A stretch of 64,000 nt of DNA, from the NCBI GenBank assembly GCA_009792885.1, contig WMCF01000018.1, forward strand, positions 5,851,136-5,915,135, written 5' to 3'. Source of the stretch: Eremophila alpestris peregrina (taxonomy: Eukaryota > Chordata > Aves > Passeriformes > Alaudidae). Shown here piece after piece: positions 23,481 through 35,600 of the stretch (positions are counted from its first letter, which is position 1; each line of letters opens with the position of its first letter). Position numbers and translations under genes: made by a program. The notes beneath the pieces are model-generated. The model did not search any database and had not been told where the DNA came from. It saw nothing but the letters and a program-made list of their open reading frames with translations.

Positions 23481-26400
23481 CACATAAAAAAAATAGGATT
23501 TATACCAGTTTTTCTCCCTCTTTTGGTAGGTTGCTGGAGGGGAATGAATGAAATCTGGAGGTGTGCAGCGGTGTACCAGCCCTATCATTCTCTAGTAAAG
23601 ATCAGCATGAATAAAGCAAATGGCTCATTTATTGGACTGAATCATTGTTACTTATTTACGGGACCAAAATAGTTTCCTTCACATAAAAAAGCCTTCAGCA
23701 AGTTCTCCTCAGATAGGAGGATTTATTTATGAAGTCTCTCTGGGATAATGTGGGATGATTCACTGTTTTTGCTACTTGCCAAAAATGACTCCAGCAGATT
23801 AGGAGAATTTAAGCTATTGTAAGAACTGGATAACTTGTTAAAGTAAGCCAGGAACCTAATTCAGCTGGAAGTGCCAAAGGACAGTTAAAAATCTACCTGA
23901 TGGAGACAACTTGCTGTGGTGGGCTGTGCTGGCTGGCTGCTGACATCCCCGAGTTGCCACAGCCAGCCCAAGCTATTTGGGTGGGAGTGACTTTCCAGTG
24001 CAGAAATGAGGGCACTGTCATTCCCAGCCTTCGGTCTGATGCAAAAGCTTAAAAATTTTCTTAAGTCGGCCGGAGTAGAGCTGAACATGGGTTTGTGAGC
24101 TAAAATTATCTTGATTACTTGACTGCAGAGATCAGTCTCCTGACTTTAACTTCACCCCGTGTCTCCAGCTGAGGACAAATGCGTGATTGTGTGTGGAAGA
24201 TGAGAAACCAAACTGACTGCTTAATTCAGGATGTGCTGACAGACAGACCCTGTTCCTGATTTGGGGAGGAGGGGAGTGGGAGCTGGAGGAGCCATAGGAA
24301 GAGAGGAGCTGCTGGCAGTTGAGCAGCTGAGCAGCTCTGGGGGCTGTGGGCACTGCAGGCTGTGCCTGAGGTGTGTCTGAGTGCACAGATCAGTGCTCAG
24401 GAGGCAGCCATCTATCTGACTAAGACTTGGGGTATTATTGCCTTCAGGTCTGTGAATGCTTTATATTTTAACCCTTGAAAGGTGAAGATTCAGTACAAAG
24501 GTAGTGATTGCCAGGAATTATTTTATCCATGTTCTGTGTCTGGATTCCATTTGCAGAATGTTTCTCATTTCTAATGGACTACTTGAGTTTAGGCTTTATG
24601 TGCTGTTCTCAAAATTCAGATGTTCTCTATCAACAAAATGGTGTCTAACAAGCTATCCATCCTGCTGCTCTTGGATTTTCAGTAAGCTTTTCAAATGTCT
24701 GAGAAGATAAAGCCTCCCTTGGAACAGAAATTATCTTCCTCACTCTAGTCAGGTGCCTTTTTTTTTCTTTCTGATTTGGCAAGTGCCAGAAGATGATGTA
24801 GATGTGAGATGATCCATTCACCTTGTCAAAGGTGTAGGGTTTTTGCAAATAGTAGGATATATCCAGGCTGTGCTGCAGCAGTGGTTTGGGTCACCTCTGG
24901 CCTTGTCAGAGGGGATGGTCACAATGTTTGTGGGCAAACCATCCCACCTTCATGCTTTTGTAGGTGCTGTAGAGGGGCAGTATGTCATGTATTATTTGAA
25001 TATTGTTTTCAAATGGGAAGAATGGATTAATATTCCCCAGGGAACTGCAGGGGAGGTCTGCTGATGTCTCCATCTGCTTGTCCCTCCCTGAGAGATGAAT
25101 CTTGTCATGCTCAGAGCAGTGTTTTCACAGAGGTAACCATCATGGCTCTGACATCAGGTTTCTAATAATAACCGCTTGGCAAGTCATCTTCTCTTCTGCT
25201 TCACCCACTCTTAGTCACTGTACCAGTTTCTGTAGGCTACAAGTAGTAGGCTATTTATTAAAAGCAGTAACTAGTGAAAAATGGTTTTCTTAATCAAGTT
25301 TCTCCTGCCAAGAATGTAAAATCAGACCAATTTTAGGTGCTTTGAATCTTGTCCAAGTCAGATTACTTGGCAACTTGTGTTACCTCAGCTGCTTCCATAC
25401 CTTCCATTCACATTCCAGGTGCTGAGGAGCACTATTTGAAAATTTGTGGTTATTAAAACAAATGCCTTAAAATTCTTTGTAAGGGAATAAAGGTATTTGG
25501 GTTGCATCCTCCCTGTGTCCCATCCACATCTGGCACTGTTTTGCATGGTGAAGAGTCTTCATTTTCTCTGAAGGAGAGGGTCAAGGTTATCTGAGAATAA
25601 ATCACCCTCTTCCTCATCCCTCTCACCTCAGCATTACCCATGGGGGTCATGCTTGGAAATGCCAAGGGGAAGCAGGAGACTGCTGAAAGGCTGCCTGTAG
25701 GCTCAGGGCTTTGTGGCTTTTCTGACCTTGTTGACTTCACAGGTCAGTGGCTGTGCTTATCCCAGTTTTGTAGGTAAGCTCACTTGTCCCCAGGTCCTTG
25801 CAGGAATGTGACATTTCGTTTCCTTTGTATAATCTGTCACTGATTGACAAGCTCTTTGCATGGGGGAGCAGTTCTGACAGCAGGGGAGCAGCAAAGCCAA
25901 GCACCCTCAGCTTCCCACACAGGCTGGAGCCTGTCCTGCCTTCCAGGAAGGACAGAATGCCCTGGAGAGCTGCCTTGAATGGCATCCAGAAATGTGGGTT
26001 TGTAGCAAAAAATACCTTTCTAATTTAGTTTGTTCAATTTGTAGGTCAATATCCTGCTAGCAAAAAAAGAAAAAGAATGATATAGATTGGGAGTTTCCCA
26101 GTGGAAGATTATTTGTGAATAGAAAAGCTTATGCTGCTGTAACTCATTGCTCAGGAGCAATGACAATTTTTGGAACCACATGGCAATTTTCAGTGGAAGC
26201 TGTCTAATGCCCTGGAGACTCCACCACATTGCATTTTATTTGATCTTATCAAACATAGGTTTGTCAGTGTGCTAATTTGTGGGAATCTTCCTCTTTAACT
26301 TTTGCACCATCCCTTTCCTGTATTCATTTTTCTATTTTTGGTATGAACTCATGTTTTTATGGACTATAACAGGGGAGGGAGCACAAATTAAAAAATTTAA

Positions 26401-27426
26401 ATTTTAGAGCTTTTCCACCAAGTTGTTTTATGCTCTGTGTTTCTGGGCCAACTCCTTAGTTCCTTGTGTGCTAATACTGAAGAGCAGACTTGCTGCTTCC
26501 ATGAGGATCATAATTTTATTGGTCTTTCTGTTAGGTACATGACATTTAAAAATAATTGTATTATCAAAGTTATTTCTGGAGTATTTCTCTTTTTGTCAGG
26601 GCATTTTGTGCCTCAGTGCACAGTTACATTTTTTCTTCCAACTTACTATTTTTTGTTCATTCCAACTATATTGCTAAGGTGTTTCTGCTCACAAATTAAA
26701 AGGAAGAAGTATCATTAAGTAGTCTTAGGAGGATGCCATTGTTGAGCTTTGAAACAGTCTTAAACTACTGGAAAAATACAGATACTTGGCTGAAGCTGGG
26801 GAAGAGCAGGGTTGGAGTTAAGGGCTTGGATTAGCCTTTTTTTGCCACCTGCCTTCTTTCAGCCACCTTTTGTACCTCTGAGATTCAGGGCTGCTCTTTG
26901 GTGCAGAATGGGTGTGTTTGACAGATGAGCTGACTGGTTAGGGGAGCATGGTTTGAAAATCCATCTGCACTGAAACAGCTGGAAAACATCTTTCTCAGTC
27001 CAGCTTCAAGAAAGAGTAATAGATGTATTTGACAGCATTGATATTTCACTACCACTTGCTGTTAATCATTAAAATTTATGCAAAAAATGGTGCAGGGAAG
27101 TGCCAGGACATAAATGGGGCTTAAGTGTCTGTGGAAGAGACAGACAAGAGAAGGGGATGTGCTTGTGGCTGTGTGAGCGTGCTTGGATAAAGGACCATGA
27201 TGGAGAATCTGGGGCTGCTGCTCTGAGTGCCTGGAGGGTACTCAGTTGGTTTATATTTTATTTATTTAATGGCTTTTATGAAAGAGGAGGTGTATTTTTT
27301 ATATTGTGTGGTATTGTGGGGCTACATTATAAATATTTTATTGGAAGAGGAAAATATCATATAGCAGTAGTTTAATCTTTCTGTGTTGAATAGTCTGTCT
27401 TCTGGGGATGTTAAAATTTGTTTGAT
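23481..27426. other. AT-rich stretch without a recognised gene
   Basis: No exon or repeat family recognised. G+C-richer patches lie at 24,240-24,400 and 25,600-25,990; they open short frames on both strands without any domain. A 20-bp near-palindrome lies at 26,144-26,163. Confidence 0.45.
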
Positions 27427-27506
27427 TATTTTACTTATAAATAATAAGTATATAATGTAATATTATAAATATAATAATATAATATAATAAATAAAATATA
27501 AAAAAC
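27427..27506. repeat. A/T-only low-complexity tract
   Basis: About 80 bases are almost purely A and T, with TATAATA/AATATAA words in irregular tandem order. Such tracts are often nucleosome-poor and length-variable. Confidence 0.8.
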
Positions 27507-27789
27507 ATCTGGAGTTTTAAAAATCTTATGAGACCTGCTGTAAGTTTTCTGGCTGAGTGAGAGTTTGCTGCTCCCTTCCTCCCTTACAGCCACAGTGCTT
27601 TGCTGCTGCTCAGCCTCAGTGGTGCCTGCTGGTGGGTGAGATGGCCATACAAGCTGCAGGAATCAGACAGATGAGACAGGCACCTAAGACCACTGCCTTT
27701 TCATCCCAGGATCAGGCAGTGAAGGTTTATTTTTACTTTCTTTTAGGTTTCCTGAATTTTGACTTCTGTCTGTGACATGAGGAAGGTGG

Positions 27790-28056
27790 GGCTGACCTGT
27801 TGGAGGGGGTAAAGAAGCTGGAGCAAGGCTTTTCTCATGGTGTATCCACTGATAGGACAAGAGGCAATGGGCACAAACTGAAATAGAGGAAATTCTGCTA
27901 AAGGACAATCAGCAAAGTAGAGACATCTCCATCATTATTCAAAATCCAACTCATCATAGTCCTGTGCAGTTCACTCTGATCAGTCCTGATTTGGGTCTAG
28001 GATTGGATTAGGTGGTCCCCAGAATCCCTGCTGACCCCAATTGCTTTGTGATTCAG
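27790..28056 (+). mobile_element. CR1 non-LTR retrotransposon fragment, 3' end, internally deleted
   Basis: The segment follows the 3' part of avian CR1. It has the motif GACAAGAGGCAATGGGCACAA (27,858 onward), the ACTGAAATAGAGGAAATTC continuation, then ATTCAAAATCCAACTC, then a diverged GGATTGGATTAGGTGGTCCCCAGAATCC, and it ends with TTTGTGATTCAG, a worn copy of the CR1 terminal octamer repeats. The usual block between the GGAAATTC motif and the CTCCAT motif is shortened by several tens of bases, so there is an internal deletion. No reverse-transcriptase frame remains. It is a typical 5'-truncated dead copy. Confidence 0.85.
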
Positions 28057-31000
28057 GGAATTGATGCAAAGAGCTGATGTGGGGGCTACCAGATCTCTGA
28101 GCAAAGCAGTTGCAGGGATGTTAATGAGTTAGTTGGCAGCATAGCTTGGTACAGCCTGTTTTTATGGACAGCCCTAAAAGTATTCTGCTTACTGTCCATT
28201 ACTTTGGGAGGTGCTCATACAAGTTTGAGAAACTCATCTTAAGTAGGTGTAGGGAAAATCCTTTCCTGTCTTTCAGGATGTGAATTGTCTTGCACTGCCC
28301 AAAATTAGGAAGACTCTCCACCCAGAGAAATATTCCTTAATCTATATCCTTTCCAAGCCCTTTGGTTGCTCACACATCACCACTCAGGCTACTGTTAGCT
28401 ATTAACAACACAAAGGGGGAAATGGTGCATCAGGACTGGATAAAGTGCAAGTTTTCAGTCCTTTGAGCTGCAGACTCCTTGTTGCTGTTTTCAGTCCCAG
28501 GAAGAGATGTATTGGATGTGACAAGCCCAGCATGTTCCTGGCCAGCACAGATAGTGTTAGGAAGGGGTGAGCACAGGGCAGTGCTTCCCTGGTGAATCCC
28601 CTGAACTTCCCACAGCTGGCCAAGCCCGAGGCTTTCCGAGCTGTTAGCTTGGTCATTTGGTCAATAGTCAGCTATGAACTTACTTCCCCTGAATTTTTTC
28701 CATAAAAACATTTCTTTTGGCCTCTGCAGCCTCGAGTTTCACAATTTAATGATTTTGTTTGTGTGGAAAGGTCCTTCCTTTTGTTTTAGTTTGATTCTTT
28801 TTGAACTCACTGAATGGTAATTTCTGTGAATCCCCATGAGTTTTTTGTGTTTACAAGAGAGAGGATAATAATTCCAAAAGTTAGATAAAATATGAAACTG
28901 CTAGAGAAAATATCCTCCATTAGATAAACCTTTGGCTTCATCCTGTGTAACAGTTCATTCATTCCTGCAAATAATTAGGTGAAATTCCTGTAAAGTCCTG
29001 CAAGTAGTTCTTAAGGAAAGTGATATTCCAGGCAACTGGGCAGCTCCAGTTTTTGATTTGACTTCCTGTCTCTCTGACAGTACATTAATATTTTTTGGGT
29101 TTTTGCCTTTTAACCAGTCTTCAACATTTAAATGAAATCTCTCTGTAGGTGACATCCAAAAACCAGTACACAGCCAAAAGAGTGGTACAGTTTGAGAAAC
29201 TCAGTACATCTGTATCTGAAAGATTCAAGCTTTGTTTGAACAATAGGGAATTAAAATGTTCCCAATTTTCTATGTATTGTTTCTCTCTTAAGCTTTCTAC
29301 AGTGACTTTGAGATGTGAAGAGGTGGAGTGAGAAATTAAGGCAGTTACAAAATATCTTGAAGGTTAAAAAATTGAAATGTGTATTTGTGGCTATTTCTGT
29401 TCTGACTCTGAAATGACTAAAGAAAATGAGAACAAGAGATTAGGAAATGGCATTTAAGAGCAGATTCATCCAAAAAAGGGAGTTGAAAATTTTGCAGTTT
29501 GCTTTCTTTTCTCTGGGATGTGTTTTAAGAGAATATGCATTCCTGTTCCCAATGCTTTTAACAGCTATTATATCACTGTACTTTTTACAGAGGTCTTATA
29601 AATTTAAGAAGAAAATTGCTGTGGGAAAACTGATGAGATCTTTTCATGTCACACTCAGAGTCTGCTTTAATAGCCAGATACCAGGTGGAGCTGAGCAGCA
29701 ATGGCAGCAGGAAGGGAATTCATCCTACTGCAACTAGTTTTCAAGCAGATTTTTTTTTTTATTATTATGATAAATATCCAGAATTTTTTTCTCATTAAAA
29801 AATATCCTGGCTTATATGGAGAAGGGTATTTTGGTGGTGAGGGTTTGAAAAAGTTGGAAATCTATTTATGGTCTTGACAAAACAAAGAAACCTCATGCTT
29901 GATGGAATACCTCTGTTATACCAAAAGTGTCCTAGTTTATGGTTATCTGATCATAAGCAAATATAACTGTCATAGTTTTTGGTTTTGACTTGGAATGGAA
30001 AAACTGATGAAAGTCTGTGAGAGGAAAGATATCTCTCCTTTTCCAGCCTCTGATCATCTTCCCACCCACAGCCCCCAAGTGTGATTTTGTCAGGGTTAGT
30101 TGAGTCTATTGTTATGTGCAGTACTTGTGTTTACCTTACTGGAGAATGGTGGGAAAAAGAAATACACAGTATTTGAACTGTGTATGTTGTCTTTTCAAAT
30201 TCGATTATACTGTGTAATTTCTTTCAGCTAAGTTTGTTAATGAAGGCTTCAAGTGAAGTTATTTACAGCTGTGGTACAAGGGGATGTTTAAGGTAGCATT
30301 TTGCTACATTGATTTGTGTCAGTGCTGGACTCCACATGGCTTGGCTGTTTCACTGTACACAGCTTTAGAGATGTGTATGTTGTAATAGGTTCATTATCTG
30401 TGGGCACTGGATCTTATATTTTTTTAATTTAACACTGCTGCTGCTTTCTCCTAAGGAATAACCAGTGTTTGTGTTGCAACTTCTTCCTGTGTAATTAGTT
30501 GGTGGGGTTTTGTATTGACTCCAGGGAATCTAAATGGCAAAACAGAAGACTAAAAGCAAAAACGTGCTTCATAAGGTGGTTGCCAGAGGTGGAATTACAC
30601 TATTGTTATTAGGATAAAAATAGTATTTAAAAAATTGCATCATGTCAGTGTAGGTCCAGTCAGGAGAACTCTGTGAGATAGCTTTGGTTCCTGCTTGCAT
30701 ATACGATGGAAATACAGTACTAAAAAGTTATGTTTTCAAGATTGTTTTGAAGCATAGGATTAAGCAGCAAGATTGATTCTGTATAGGATCAGTTCACAAG
30801 GTTAACATGAGCCAACTGGGTTTTCTAAACACAATGCTTTTATCCATAAGATGCAATTTCAGAATTGTGTATTTCCACAGACCCTTTGCAATTAGATTTT
30901 TAACTCCGTATTGCGTTGCTTTTCCATACAGCTTGCCACTGAGACTCTAAAATGTGTCATGAGACAAGTTTTGAGCTAAATATAGCATGTCCTCCTCATT

Positions 31001-31835
31001 TGAAAATGAAGGCACAAGAACATAAATGTGTAAATGACTGCTGCGATGCGGAGCAGGAGAGTCACTGAGTGGCTGCTCTTCCTCCCTCCTTGCTCCCTTT
31101 CTGAGCTGTCTTGCTGCCTCTTTGGCTTGTGCCCTGTGAGTCACACTGATGTCATTGCCCACGCTGGCAAAGCAAAATTCAGCAGATCCCTGACTCTTTC
31201 TATTTTGGGATGTACAGATTTGGCGTTTGGTAGCATTGTATACATCTGAATACAGGAGTAGCAGTTTTACTGTTGTGTTAACCCCCCACAACTTAATATG
31301 TCCCACAAGTGATGTCTTTCCCATCAGTAACACCTGAATGATAACATTTTCTTGAAGTTTTTTCTCCTCCCCTGCCTACTCCTCATTAATGCTTTTCATT
31401 AGTGGTGATAAAGCTTTATCAGTTCAGAACTGTCAATACAACAGAGCAGTCCAAAGCCTGGAGGTTGCTGTTCTGGAGGCTCCTGTGCAGTGTGGGAACT
31501 CCAACTCCTGCTGTATTTCTCCCTGCAAGGATCATTTCTTCATTAAAATGGTGATGATCCCAATGAACTGGAGATTTCTGTTCCAAATACCTTTGCTGTG
31601 GAGGTTCGTCATACTGCACTGCTTTCTGAAAGTGAAATTGGACATATTACTGGCTCTGTTGAAAGTGAGAATGCAAGTTGCTGAAGCCTAAAATTACTTA
31701 CCATGATGAAAAAGAATTTTTATTAAAGGAAAACAGTGCTGTTTCTTTTGTGGTGTGCAAAGTTTAATGACTGATGCATCAGCTATGAAAAAGCTTCAGT
31801 TTCCAGTCTGCTGGAAAAACCTGGCATATTGCAGT
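28057..31835. other. AT-rich stretch without a recognised gene
   Basis: No exon recognised. Short T- and A-rich runs occur (for example T11 near 29,749). The part at 31,030-31,230 has a few CpGs and a G+C-richer sequence open on both strands, but no domain. One minus-strand frame at 30,947-31,333 (128 codons) has no recognisable similarity. Confidence 0.45.
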
Positions 31836-31878
31836 TGGCCTAGATGATCCTTGTAGGTCCTTGTAGCCCTCTCCTCTC
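31836..31878 (+). mobile_element. CR1 3'-end fragment cut by the assembly gap
   Basis: The words TTGGCCTAGATGATCCTTGTAGGTCC match the conserved region just before the CR1 3' end. Instead of the expected CCTTCCAAC continuation there is a duplicated TCCTTGTAG and a CCCTCTCCTCTC run, then unknown bases. The rest of the element, or a neighbouring simple repeat, probably lies in the gap. Confidence 0.65.
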
Positions 31879-32629
31879 NNNNNNNNNNNNNNNNNNNNNN
31901 NNNNNNNNNNNNNNNNNNNNNNNNNNNNNNNNNNNNNNNNNNNNNNNNNNNNNNNNNNNNNNNNNNNNNNNNNNNNNNNNNNNNNNNNNNNNNNNNNNNN
32001 NNNNNNNNNNNNNNNNNNNNNNNNNNNNNNNNNNNNNNNNNNNNNNNNNNNNNNNNNNNNNNNNNNNNNNNNNNNNNNNNNNNNNNNNNNNNNNNNNNNN
32101 NNNNNNNNNNNNNNNNNNNNNNNNNNNNNNNNNNNNNNNNNNNNNNNNNNNNNNNNNNNNNNNNNNNNNNNNNNNNNNNNNNNNNNNNNNNNNNNNNNNN
32201 NNNNNNNNNNNNNNNNNNNNNNNNNNNNNNNNNNNNNNNNNNNNNNNNNNNNNNNNNNNNNNNNNNNNNNNNNNNNNNNNNNNNNNNNNNNNNNNNNNNN
32301 NNNNNNNNNNNNNNNNNNNNNNNNNNNNNNNNNNNNNNNNNNNNNNNNNNNNNNNNNNNNNNNNNNNNNNNNNNNNNNNNNNNNNNNNNNNNNNNNNNNN
32401 NNNNNNNNNNNNNNNNNNNNNNNNNNNNNNNNNNNNNNNNNNNNNNNNNNNNNNNNNNNNNNNNNNNNNNNNNNNNNNNNNNNNNNNNNNNNNNNNNNNN
32501 NNNNNNNNNNNNNNNNNNNNNNNNNNNNNNNNNNNNNNNNNNNNNNNNNNNNNNNNNNNNNNNNNNNNNNNNNNNNNNNNNNNNNNNNNNNNNNNNNNNN
32601 NNNNNNNNNNNNNNNNNNNNNNNNNNNNN
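31879..32629. other. assembly gap of 751 unknown bases
   Basis: All bases are N. The left flank is a CR1 3' end turning into a CT-rich run and the right flank begins with TTTTTATATTG. Open frames that appear to cross this interval are artefacts of translating N. Confidence 0.99.
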
Positions 32630-35600
32630 TTTTTATATTGAATTAACCACATTTTCAACTATCAGTGGGTTGCCATAATTGTAATTTATTTTCCCCAAGG
32701 TGGTAGGCATGTAGGCCATACATGCATGTAAATTCTGTGTGACATTCCTGAAGGAGGAATGGCTCTTCTTTCTCCATCTTGGATTTTATTGAAGTGCTGG
32801 GTGTCTCTCAAGCTCACTTTTGCTCAGTGTCTAAAATTCCTTGAGCCCTCTGCTTTTCCCTGTGAAAGCCTGACCATTACAGGACCCCTCAGGGATTATT
32901 TTACTCACAACACACAATAAATTAGGTTGTGACTACACCTGAATGTTAATGGCAGCTGTAATAAAACATAGGCATTTCACCCTTAATAAAGACCTTTTCA
33001 ATAGCTTGAGGATGTAAATAATTTTGTATATATGCTGTATTAAAAATATTGCTGCCTTCTACTTTTTGATCATGTAATGGAAGTCATGATACAGAAATCA
33101 GAAGCTGCAATCAAAGGTAATATAACGAGGTAGTTCTTGTATTTTAAGGTCATAACTTATGGAGGCATAAACAGTTTAGTCTTTTGAATATTACTTCTTA
33201 CACACTGGAAATGGAAAAATTTACTGAAGATAATGTGGCTGCAATTATCTAAAGCATGTGGCATGCACTGCAAGAGAAAAGGAGTTAATTAACCAAAAGA
33301 CTTCAACAGGGTCTGCATACAGCATTTAAACTTTTATAACCTCTGAATTTTGGATGCTGTTTAGAGTGTGCCTAATTAATTTTCATTCAGTGAAGGTACA
33401 ATTCAATGTGGAAAAGTTTATTGCAGTAATCTTGTAAGAAGAACATAACTAGAGACAGAACTGATCAGTATTTATGGAATATGCTCTTAATTCACTGTGT
33501 AGGTTGAAAGAATGAGGCTGGGTTGGAAAGTTTGAGTCAACAGCTCAGATAGCAAAATGCTTTCTGATTGCTGCCTCCTTTTTGGTCTTAAAATTTTGGA
33601 ATTGTCTGTTGTAACTCAGATCAATGACAAGAAAACCAGGGAAGATCCGTGGTGATGATTTTAAATTGACCTTATTGTTGCTGCTCAGGTGCAGTATTGC
33701 TGCTGCACTCCGATGGGGAAGCTTGGTCTTGCAAAACTGTGCCCATTCTTCCCTTGATCCCATTTGTACAGGACCACACTTTCACTTGGCATTATTCAAG
33801 TGTAGGTGGCTGTAGTGAGAATTGAATTCTCTGTCTTTTGCAAAGCAAAATGCTTGGGTGCAGTGAGATGTAACAGTGTCAAAAGTCTCCTTGTTATCCT
33901 GAGTAAATGGAACAGATTTTCTTGTTAAGACCATAAAAGTCAGCATTAGAACCAGCGTGTTTACTGTGTGATTAGGAAGTTTCTCAACAAAAGTTTTGTT
34001 CTTGCTTAATGAAAGGAACTTCACAGTGGATTAATAGCATTAAAACTAAGGCTGTGGAAAACAGTTTTAATACCAAAATAATTGTTTAAATAGAGACTTA
34101 ATTACAGTGATTAGTGTAGTTCTTATTGAGTGATAATACATTCCAATTCAAAATTTTAACTGGGTTTTAAGTATTACTGTGTAACTATGCACAGTAAGGG
34201 TTATTTTATTTGAAAATGATGTTTTGTGGTAAGAAAGTAAAAGACTAATTTGATTCATTTGTATCTGGTGTTTTTGTTTCATATAAGTTACACCTTGAAC
34301 ATGGGATGCCCAGTGGAGTTCACAGGGGCATTTTCCTGGAGGTGCAGAATTGAAGGAAGAATGACTTTATTTCTCTTTATGACTGCTGCTCACTCAGTGT
34401 TTTCTGGGTAATGTTGCAGTTTTTATTTCTTCAGGGCAGGATGTTCTCCAGAATAGGAGGCTTTTAGGTGCTTTTCAAAGGGTAGATGTTGCATATTGAA
34501 TGGCAATGGATTAGGGTTTGAGCAACTCTTTCCTTCACATGCTGCATATCTGTTGTCAATAAATATTGTGGTAGCTGTGATAAAGACAGAGGTGTCCATT
34601 CAGTCACAAGTGCCAGTGTGTTCCCAATGGGGTGGTTTGTTACACTTTATCCTTGCCAGTTTTAAACACTTAAATTCCTTGGCCAGTTGCTGACCTCTAT
34701 TTTCCTTCTGTAATTGCATTTTTTAACAGAGTGGGCACTAAGAATATGTTCACTACAGAGTTTAAATAACAGTGTTTAGGAAGAGGACATTGCCTTTTTT
34801 CCATGCAACCCATTGGAATAATTTTGTGCATCAGAAAAAAGTCTTGGGCCTAAAAATGATGTTGTCTCATGTGGTTTGAGTTCAAGGTTTGTGAGCAGCA
34901 GGCTGCAGTGATGGCCAGTTTTGGCAGAAATAAAAAATTTAACAGGATTTTTTTTTTAGTGTGATTTGTGTTCTGAGTATTACATGTGAACAGCTAAACC
35001 ATGATTCTGCTTAAATTTAAACTTGCAAGTATTCTCACTGGCTGAAATGAGAGTGTCCATGCTTAAATGAAATACAGGCACTGGTGTTCCCAGAGCTGCA
35101 AGACAGTTGAAAATGCTCTCCTGCATTTGCTGTTTCTTGCTGAAAAGGGAAGGATGGTCTCAAAAATGTAACCAGAGCACCAACAGCTGCAGTATATTTA
35201 ATTTTAGAATTAACATAACCATCTTACTCAAGTAATACTGTATATTTAATTAAGTTGATTGCAACAATTTATGACACAAACTATAACCATTGGACACATC
35301 AGATTAAATGCTGCATTTTAGAATGGCATTTAATAATTATTTGTAGTCCTTTGTTGTAAATATTCATGGAATTTCTGGTTATATGTATATATAATTCAGA
35401 AGTGTATATACACAATCTTTTGTCTTTTATGCTGGGCATAAATTAAATGTTTTGGACTGTATGTCAGGAGGTAAGCTTGTCCTCCTTCAGTTTCATACTA
35501 CTTAAAGAGAATTGGCTTATTATATTTTGTTAAACTTTCAGAAGAATTCAGAATGTAGGAATAACATTTCGCACAATGGTTTCAAAAAAAAGCTTGGAAA

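Noticed and set aside
31840..32658. Open frames of more than 260 codons on both strands
   Set aside because: They consist almost wholly of translated N bases of the assembly gap and carry no coding information.
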